DNA of 49,762 nucleotides from an uncultured Alphaproteobacteria bacterium. Its GTDB lineage: Bacteria; Pseudomonadota; Alphaproteobacteria; Rhodobacterales; Rhodobacteraceae. The stretch spans positions 22,501 to 72,262 of the forward strand of contig CACHJY010000005.1 of the NCBI GenBank assembly GCA_902580265.1, in the 5' to 3' direction. Shown here in pieces: positions 44,287 to 49,762 of the stretch. A model generated the notes under the pieces. That model was not told where the DNA came from. It did no database searches and was given only the letters and a program-made list of their open reading frames with translations. Every line of letters starts with the position of its first letter. Within the stretch, counting starts at the first letter, position 1. The translations under genes and the position numbers were made by a program.

Positions 44287-45327
44287 TCAAGCAATCAGCT
44301 TTTCACAGCCTGTCCCTTTTAATAAGTGAAGTGCTTTTTGTTGCTCACTATCATTGAGACTTCTGAACTCTTCACGGATCCATTTCAAACATTTCACTTG
44401 GTAGGGAAATGTTCTTTGTTCCCACTCACGGCCTAAAATTTCTGCACTCCATTTTTCTTTACCACTATTAAAAGCTTCTTCGTTCCTAAGCATAGTTGGG
44501 ACATATGTCTTTCCAACTTCACGAAAGATATTTTTAACAGTTTCGGGAAGCTTTGAGTCACTGATCCAATCTTCGCTATCAGGTTCTAATCCAGACAGGT
44601 CTTCAGTTTTTCCTACCCATGCCATAGTACGCATTGAGTTTTTCTCAATTATAGAACGAGGTGTGGGATCAAATCCTACCAGCTGGCTTAACTGTCCAAA
44701 GAAAGCAAAATCTGCAGAAGATGGACGGGAGCCAAGCAAAAAGGGGAAGTTAATGAAATGATCTTCTAATATGCTTATTATTTTTTTGAAACATTGGTCT
44801 ATAAGAGGCGCTGTTTTTTTGTTCGATCCTACAACCCAAACCCTCCCAAGTTGGCGCTGTTTTATTTTTTCTTTTTTATAACTGAGTTCCTCGTTTGTAA
44901 GGGTGGAGTTTGCATAAAGGGGTAACAACGTCCCTGCATTGTCAATGTCCTTGCCATCATACCATCGGTAATGAAACATAAATTTCGTTCCCCACTCATC
45001 ACCATAATCTTCAAGTAAGTAATTTAAAAATCTCAAAACAGGGATTGAGGGAATAGTGCTGCGGCTCGTGAATTTGCTCTCTAGCTTTCTAATGATAGGG
45101 GTTGAGTCAGTAACCGCGGTAATTTTCTCTTCAGAATTTTCGAATAAGAATGTTGGGTGTAAAACTGGCTTAGGTTTTTCGATATTGTTCCGGTCTAAAT
45201 ATTCTTCTGGCTCTCCCCAGATAATTTTATACGGGATATGCTTATACCTTAATAAGGCGACCATCTTTCGTGTGTAGGGTGATCCGTTGTTACCAATTAA
45301 TTTTATGGGTGCTTTGATGATCATCAA
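44287..45327 (-). CDS. Glutathione S-transferase-like protein
   Basis: 346 residues. The N-terminal thioredoxin-fold region (KLIGNNGSPYTRKMVALLRY, then DSTPIIRKLE) and the all-helical C-terminal part (PFLLGSRPSSADFAFFGQL) are GST-like. At about 345 residues it is longer than a typical GST (about 210); the extra length comes from a large middle insertion and a C-terminal extension rich in W and E (EKWSAEILGREWEQ). SPYTRK replaces the usual SPY/F-C-x-x motif; there is no catalytic Cys. It converges with the CoA-transferase gene across 8 bases. Substrate unknown. Confidence 0.75.
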   Translation of the reverse strand: MMIIKAPIKLIGNNGSPYTRKMVALLRYKHIPYKIIWGEPEEYLDRNNIEKPKPVLHPTFLFENSEEKITAVTDSTPIIRKLESKFTSRSTIPSIPVLRFLNYLLEDYGDEWGTKFMFHYRWYDGKDIDNAGTLLPLYANSTLTNEELSYKKEKIKQRQLGRVWVVGSNKKTAPLIDQCFKKIISILEDHFINFPFLLGSRPSSADFAFFGQLSQLVGFDPTPRSIIEKNSMRTMAWVGKTEDLSGLEPDSEDWISDSKLPETVKNIFREVGKTYVPTMLRNEEAFNSGKEKWSAEILGREWEQRTFPYQVKCLKWIREEFRSLNDSEQQKALHLLKGTGCEKLIA

Positions 45328-45362
45328 ATTTTTCCTTTTTGTAAAATAAGTATCTTACTGAC

Positions 45363-47453
45363 CTAGTTTTGGTGAAATAAATTTATGTTAGCTTTTTCAA
45401 TTTTTTGATTGAGATTAGAATACCTTAAATTCAGAAACACCTTTTTAAGTGCTTCTCGTAATACTCTTTTGCTCCCAATTAAACAGACATTCTGCTTCCC
45501 TCTTGTGATTGCCGTATATATCAATTTCCTTGTAAGCATTATGCGATGATCATCCACTATTGGCATCACGACGTTTGGGTATTCAGAACCTTGACTCTTG
45601 TGAACCGTTATAGCATACGCTAAATCTAAATAATCTATTTTATTGTTGTGAAAGAGTTTCATTTCTCCATCAAACTCCACTCTAATATTTTTTCCAACTT
45701 TATTTACAACATAACCAATATCGCCATTTCTAACATCAATATCATAATCATTCTGTGTACATATCACCTTATCACCTGCACAAAATTTTATTTCTTTTTC
45801 ACCCTCCATTTTTGAAAAAACCTTGTCGCCATTAGGGTTGTATTTTTTTTGCATAATTGCATTTAAATTTATAAGACCACTTGAATAACGGCGCATTGGG
45901 GAGAGAATTTGTGTTTTGTCAAAATCTATACTGCCATTTTTATTCCCAGTAAAAAAATCAACTACTTCAATAATTTTATCGACAACTTGAGCCTTTTCAA
46001 CTTCTACAAATGAAAAGCCTGAGCTAGAAAAATCTGAAGAGAATTCTATTAATTCGCCTTTATTTATTGCTCTGGCTACTTTTGGGATTACGCTATCACT
46101 GCCTTGTCGAAATTGCTTTGATAATCTACTAACAACAATTTTTTTTGATCTTATTAAATCTAAAAATGGTTGCCCTGCGCCGACAGGAGGTAGTTGATCA
46201 ACGTCTCCAATCAAAACAAGTTGTGAACCTGAAGGTAGCATTTTGACCAAATCATTGAATAAATTTATATCGATCATGGAGGACTCGTCCACAATCAAAG
46301 TATCAAACTCAATATCCTTAGCTGATGAATCGATCATCGCTTTTAGCATGTGAATTGTCGATGGTTGAAATTTTTTTAATGCATGATTTTCCGCTATCCG
46401 TTTTGCCGCTCGTCCCGTTGGGGCACAGATACGAATTGTCTTTCTAAAGCCGTTGACTAAAACTTGAGCGAGGCCTTCTATAATTCTTGTTTTACCTGTT
46501 CCTGGACCACCAGTAATAATGGAAACGCCTGCTTCTAAGGAATTTTGGATTGCTTGCACTTGTTCCTCCGACAAAGGATTAGTGGCATTTTTGTTAGCCG
46601 AAAACTGCTTACCCTTTATTGGTTTGAAATTATCTTTTATCAAACAGATCTGTTGAGCGATATCGTTATCCCGCTCGCATGCTTCTATGGTTTCTAAAAA
46701 ATTTTTATCTTGCACTTTAAAATTATTAAATAAATGCTCATGGCTGTTGATAGCCGTTTGAATTGTTTCAAGGTCATTTTTTGTTATTTCTTGAGTTCTC
46801 AGTAAAACCCTCTCTAAAGGCCCACAGGTATTGCCACGTTCGGCTTCACTTTGCATCAATGCATGTCTCGTAGCAGCAACTATTTTTTGATCTAAAGATA
46901 CTTCAATTCCAAAAATTGAAATAATACTCTCTATCTTATCGAAACTGAGCCTAGGAATTCTTTGAAGCAACATATATGGATCTTTATGTATTTCAGCAAA
47001 AAACTTATTCCCAAACTCTTCTTTAACAAATTTCTTTTGTGTATATGAAAAGCCAATTTGTGAAAATAATATTTCAAACCCTGAGTTTTCATAATCTAAA
47101 TCCCATCCTCCTAACAAAGCTACGGAAAGTTTCTTTGACGTTTTTTCTTCAAGTATGTTTACATTGCGCTCATGTAAATACTTGATAACTGTCATCCCAA
47201 TATTCTGCGCTATGGTATCAGCATTCTTTGGTCCAATACCCTGAAAGTTTTTATTCGACAAATATTTCTTCAGCCCCTCTATTGGTTCTTCTTTTAAAAT
47301 TATTTGAGTTCCCAAGGGCACGTCATCTTTATTCAAAGGCACAAAATAAAAACCATCACGAGAGGTTGCAGTGTTTTCTGCTACAACGCTCTCACAATTT
47401 AAAGGCTCTGGATTACTATCAAAATAGCTTATTACAGCAATCAATGCGCCCAC
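45363..47453 (-). CDS. RecD-type (RecD2-like) superfamily 1 DNA helicase
   Basis: 696 residues. An N-terminal part with helix-hairpin-helix-like residues (FQGIGPKNADTIAQNIG) precedes an SF1B helicase core: Walker A GGPGTGKTRIIEG, APTGRAAKRI, VDESSMID, LIGDVDQLPPVG, RQGSDS, LSPMRRYSSG and the late AITVHKSQGSEYP plus YTAITRGKQNVCLIGS. The HhH plus SF1B layout is that of stand-alone RecD2 rather than the RecBCD subunit. There is no RecB or RecC gene nearby. The GTG at 47453 is the likely start; an ATG at 47457 is out of frame. It is divergent from the second TPR cyclase. Confidence 0.88.
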   Translation of the reverse strand: MGALIAVISYFDSNPEPLNCESVVAENTATSRDGFYFVPLNKDDVPLGTQIILKEEPIEGLKKYLSNKNFQGIGPKNADTIAQNIGMTVIKYLHERNVNILEEKTSKKLSVALLGGWDLDYENSGFEILFSQIGFSYTQKKFVKEEFGNKFFAEIHKDPYMLLQRIPRLSFDKIESIISIFGIEVSLDQKIVAATRHALMQSEAERGNTCGPLERVLLRTQEITKNDLETIQTAINSHEHLFNNFKVQDKNFLETIEACERDNDIAQQICLIKDNFKPIKGKQFSANKNATNPLSEEQVQAIQNSLEAGVSIITGGPGTGKTRIIEGLAQVLVNGFRKTIRICAPTGRAAKRIAENHALKKFQPSTIHMLKAMIDSSAKDIEFDTLIVDESSMIDINLFNDLVKMLPSGSQLVLIGDVDQLPPVGAGQPFLDLIRSKKIVVSRLSKQFRQGSDSVIPKVARAINKGELIEFSSDFSSSGFSFVEVEKAQVVDKIIEVVDFFTGNKNGSIDFDKTQILSPMRRYSSGLINLNAIMQKKYNPNGDKVFSKMEGEKEIKFCAGDKVICTQNDYDIDVRNGDIGYVVNKVGKNIRVEFDGEMKLFHNNKIDYLDLAYAITVHKSQGSEYPNVVMPIVDDHRIMLTRKLIYTAITRGKQNVCLIGSKRVLREALKKVFLNLRYSNLNQKIEKANINLFHQN

Positions 47454-47578
47454 TCCATTTTTGTTAATAATTTTGCTACTTAGAACCGCTTACCAGACAA
47501 ATTTACTATACACAAATTACCCATTTGCGATATATTTGATTAATAGTTCTTTATATAAACTTCTATGAGAGCAAAACC

Positions 47579-49444
47579 ATTAACACCATATATAGAAAAA
47601 TCGCGGTTATTTTTGCCACTGACGTCGTTGGTTATAGCAAGCATATGGAAAAAAATGAGAATGAGTCAGTAAAAACTCTTCGAGCGTGCGAAAATATTCT
47701 TAAAGATCTGTTCAAAAAATATGAAGGGCGTCTCTTTAATTCTGGTGGCGACTCTTTCTTTGCCGAATTCCCTAGTGCCGTATCAGCTGTTGAATGCGCA
47801 TCTGAATTCCAAGGACGTCTAAGAGAATTTTACTCTCAGAATGATCTCCCGATAAAACTACAATTTCGTATCGGAATACATATGGGTGACGTAATAAAAG
47901 AGAAGCGAAATCTGCTAGGAGACGGTGTTAATATTGCAGCGAGACTAGAGGCCTTGGCTCAACCTTCAGGCGTAACGATTTCCAAGTCAATTTTTGATTT
48001 AGTTAAAGGAAAAGTAGATTTATCCTTCAATGATCTTGGGATGCAAAAAGTAAAAGAAAATGCTTTTCATGCGTATGACATTGTTTTAAGTAAATCGCAA
48101 AAACGAACTCTCAGAACATCCTCAAAATTTACATTACGTTATTTGAGTTCTGTTGCAGCACTCTTCATAGCTGCTTCTATTGGATTAATTGTTTATTTGC
48201 AGTCTGAAAAAACTCCCGTTAAAAACACTATACTTCTACCAACGGATAAGCCCTCAGTTTTGGTCATTCCATTTGAAAATCAAACCGGGAAATCTGATAA
48301 TGACTTCATAGGATTTGGAATAACAAGTAATATTATCTCTACCTTATCAATTAATGACTCAATATTGGTATCTTCCTCTAGTACGGGGAAATATGTTCAA
48401 GAGAAAAATTACTCTGATAGCGAGATAAAAGAAAACTATGGCATTCAATATCTTTTAAGAGGAGATGTTCAGGGTGCTGAAGGAGCCTATCGCGTTTCCT
48501 TACAAATGACTGATCTCAAAAAGAGTGAGGTTGTATGGTCAAAACTTTTTGACTTTAAGGAATTAAAGGAACTTTTTCCTGTTCAAGAAAAGATAAGTAT
48601 AGCCATTTTGGAGCAGATGAGACTTAAGACAAGCGGATCACAGTTACCCCAGAAAAATTATTTCACTAACCCAGAAGCGTATAGACATTTTCTCAATGCA
48701 TGGGCTGCTTTTGGCCTTAAAACTGTGGAGGGAAGTCAAAAAGCTGAAAAGCTTTGGAAAAAAGCTATTGAGTTGGATCCGAGTAACCGACGATTAAATT
48801 TTATGATGGCTTGGGTTCATTGGAGAAAAGTCACTATGAGAATGTCTGATGATCCCAAAAGAGATATGGAAAAAGCCTATTCTATTGCATTAAATACAAT
48901 TGATGAGTTTCCTGATTGGACAACGCCTAAAACTTTAGCAGGCATGATCGAATTATTTTCAAAAAAGTATGACAAAGCCTGTAGTAGAATACCCACATTG
49001 ATAAAGGAAGTAAAAGATCTTTCAGATTTAGCCACAGCCACTATAGTTATTCACTCCTGTGGTAATCTAGGAGAAGCGATAGAAAACTATGAAAAAATAA
49101 TGTTGTCGAATCCCCACCATGCGGCGTGGATATTTTATATGTACAATCACGCTTTAATTGAAAATAAACAATATGAGAAATCTGAGAGCTTCGCTCTTAC
49201 GAAATTAAATGAAAAGCATAATTGGAGTGGGGTTGACCAAACATTATATTTGCAGCTTGCTTATCTGTATGAGTTGAAGGGAAGTAAAAAGAAAGCAAAA
49301 AAAATGTTCGAGCTACATAAAGCCATCGACGGAAAGGGTAAAACAGGTGAAATAATTCACAAGGAATATATTACCGCTCGAGACAAGACTTATCTCAATG
49401 AATTAATATCTGCCTTAAAACCATATGGACTTTTAGAAAAATAG
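47579..49444 (+). CDS. Second class III cyclase with membrane segment, TolB-like region and TPRs
   Basis: Paralogue of the gene at 27212. The first standard start in frame, ATG 47645, removes the conserved segment KIAVIFATDVVGYS with the first metal Asp, yet that segment is clearly encoded in the same frame just upstream. No ATG, GTG or TTG exists between the in-frame TGA at 47537 and 47645. I therefore place the start at ATT 47579 (INTIYRKIAVIF), 621 residues. Then: Asp15, Asp58 (GGDSFFAEF), GDGVNIAARLE, a membrane segment at about 192-210, a TolB-like region (LVIPFENQTG) and helical repeats. A frame slip in the A5 tract at 47596-47600 from ATG 47565 is the other option. Confidence 0.75.
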   Translation: MNTIYRKIAVIFATDVVGYSKHMEKNENESVKTLRACENILKDLFKKYEGRLFNSGGDSFFAEFPSAVSAVECASEFQGRLREFYSQNDLPIKLQFRIGIHMGDVIKEKRNLLGDGVNIAARLEALAQPSGVTISKSIFDLVKGKVDLSFNDLGMQKVKENAFHAYDIVLSKSQKRTLRTSSKFTLRYLSSVAALFIAASIGLIVYLQSEKTPVKNTILLPTDKPSVLVIPFENQTGKSDNDFIGFGITSNIISTLSINDSILVSSSSTGKYVQEKNYSDSEIKENYGIQYLLRGDVQGAEGAYRVSLQMTDLKKSEVVWSKLFDFKELKELFPVQEKISIAILEQMRLKTSGSQLPQKNYFTNPEAYRHFLNAWAAFGLKTVEGSQKAEKLWKKAIELDPSNRRLNFMMAWVHWRKVTMRMSDDPKRDMEKAYSIALNTIDEFPDWTTPKTLAGMIELFSKKYDKACSRIPTLIKEVKDLSDLATATIVIHSCGNLGEAIENYEKIMLSNPHHAAWIFYMYNHALIENKQYEKSESFALTKLNEKHNWSGVDQTLYLQLAYLYELKGSKKKAKKMFELHKAIDGKGKTGEIIHKEYITARDKTYLNELISALKPYGLLEK

Positions 49445-49479
49445 AGGTAATCAACAGAGAACTAAAAGGAGAAAACTTT

Positions 49480-49536
49480 ATGCAACAGGTACTCTTTGTT
49501 TCCTCCAACTTAATTATTACAAAATCAATTAACTAG
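49480..49536 (+). CDS. Possible 18-residue peptide with strong ribosome site
   Basis: AAAAGGAG lies 8 bases before the ATG and the frame reads MQQVLFVSSNLIITKSIN before TAG. The ribosome site is better than most in the window, but the peptide is too short to judge and could be a decayed gene start. It lies 35 bases after the cyclase stop. Confidence 0.25.
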   Translation: MQQVLFVSSNLIITKSIN

Positions 49537-49574
49537 AACCTGACTTCAACAAAAACTCTATTTTGAAAAATAAT

Positions 49575-49611
49575 TTATCGCCCTGATAAAATAAATAGCT
49601 CAAGGCGATAA
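49575..49611. terminator. Strong hairpin between converging genes
   Basis: TTATCGCC at 49575-49582 pairs with GGCGATAA at 49604-49611; the stem continues inward by three more pairs past one mismatch (TGA with TCA). On the minus strand the stem is followed by AAATTATTTTT, so it could end the Gly/Pro-rich gene's transcript. It may also act on the plus strand, where a T-run is missing. Confidence 0.5.
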
Positions 49612-49629
49612 GTCATATAATACACTTTT

Positions 49630-49762
49630 CTAGTTTTTGGGGCCTCCCCCGCCACCAGGATCTCCGCCACCAGGACCAGGGTCTCCACCGCCAGGACCAG
49701 GACCAGGGTCTCCACCGCCAGGACCAGGCATTCCACCACCACCAGGGTCACCCATTCCGCCA
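49630..49762 (-). CDS. C-terminal end of a Gly/Pro/Asp-repeat protein (5' part outside window)
   Basis: The minus strand is open from the right edge to TAG at 49632-49630. The last 43 residues are almost only G, P, D and M: units such as GGGDPGPG occur about three times, then GGGGGPKN. DNA repeats of the CCACCGCCAGGACC type underlie this. The composition is collagen-like but the period is irregular, not strict G-x-y. It may be a flexible tail of a surface or secreted protein. GC content here is far above its surroundings. Nothing is known of the rest. Confidence 0.6.
   Translation of the reverse strand, partial: GGMGDPGGGGMPGPGGGDPGPGPGGGDPGPGGGDPGGGGGPKN

Noticed and set aside
47645..49444. 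ATG 47645 as the start of the second TPR cyclase
   Set aside because: It would remove the metal-binding Asp and conserved strand that are visibly encoded in the same frame just upstream.
49636..49762. CRISPR array or non-coding tandem repeat
   Set aside because: The units are short, irregular and in frame as Gly/Pro/Asp codons closing at a stop; no spacers of constant length.

Overview
The window is AT-rich chromosomal DNA (roughly 35-40% GC by eye) from an alphaproteobacterium, most likely a marine, moderately streamlined lineage. The grounds are a seven-gene run ilvE, nucleoside hydrolase, rsfS, rlmH, gpmI, ctpA, rppH; an RpoH sigma factor; a MutL with its own endonuclease motif; a secreted SH3 protein divergent from a D-2-hydroxyacid dehydrogenase; and many small alphaproteobacterial families (DUF1285, DUF2000, DUF4177). 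TGA is used as a stop and the code looks standard. I cannot place it to genus. No phage, insertion sequence, CRISPR array or rRNA was seen.

Positions 1-21200 are mostly housekeeping: a cut clpB with a plausible heat-shock promoter, pyrF, an N-formylglutamate amidohydrolase-like gene, tRNA-Val, rpmJ, an lldD-type oxidase, the ilvE-to-rppH run on the minus strand, an orphan OmpR-type regulator, the SH3/dehydrogenase pair, a MoeB/ThiF-type enzyme, CoaB and CoaC as two separate genes, rpoH, a tiny lipoprotein gene, rmuC, mutL, lspA and tRNA-Ser.

Positions 21200-36000 are accessory and signalling-rich. Three class III nucleotide cyclases lie here: one with an N-terminal membrane region, one with a membrane segment, a TolB-like region and TPRs, and one fused to two CDGSH motifs, a 2Fe-2S ferredoxin domain and a Rieske domain. 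The last sits in a tight operon with a small secreted protein and a methyltransferase. Between them are an 851-residue exported coiled-coil protein with a small exported partner, a crotonase, a hotdog thioesterase, an M20 amidohydrolase and several small proteins. Three copies of a short intergenic repeat lie between 22635 and 27131.

Positions 36187-44278 form one plus-strand transport operon: permease, periplasmic binding protein, a second permease fused to an SMP-30/strictosidine-synthase-like beta-propeller, a second propeller lacking the predicted metal ligands, a double ATPase and a class III CoA-transferase. A perfect hairpin follows the binding-protein gene and probably sets its expression above the rest. 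The substrate is unknown; a lactone or lactonisable sugar acid is a guess from the propellers.

Positions 44287-49762 hold a glutathione-transferase-like gene, a RecD-type helicase, a second TPR cyclase whose conserved coding extends upstream of any ordinary start codon, a strong hairpin, and the 3' end of a Gly/Pro/Asp-repeat protein. The most unusual content is the iron-sulfur cyclase, the cyclase with no normal start, the repeat family and the permease-propeller fusion.
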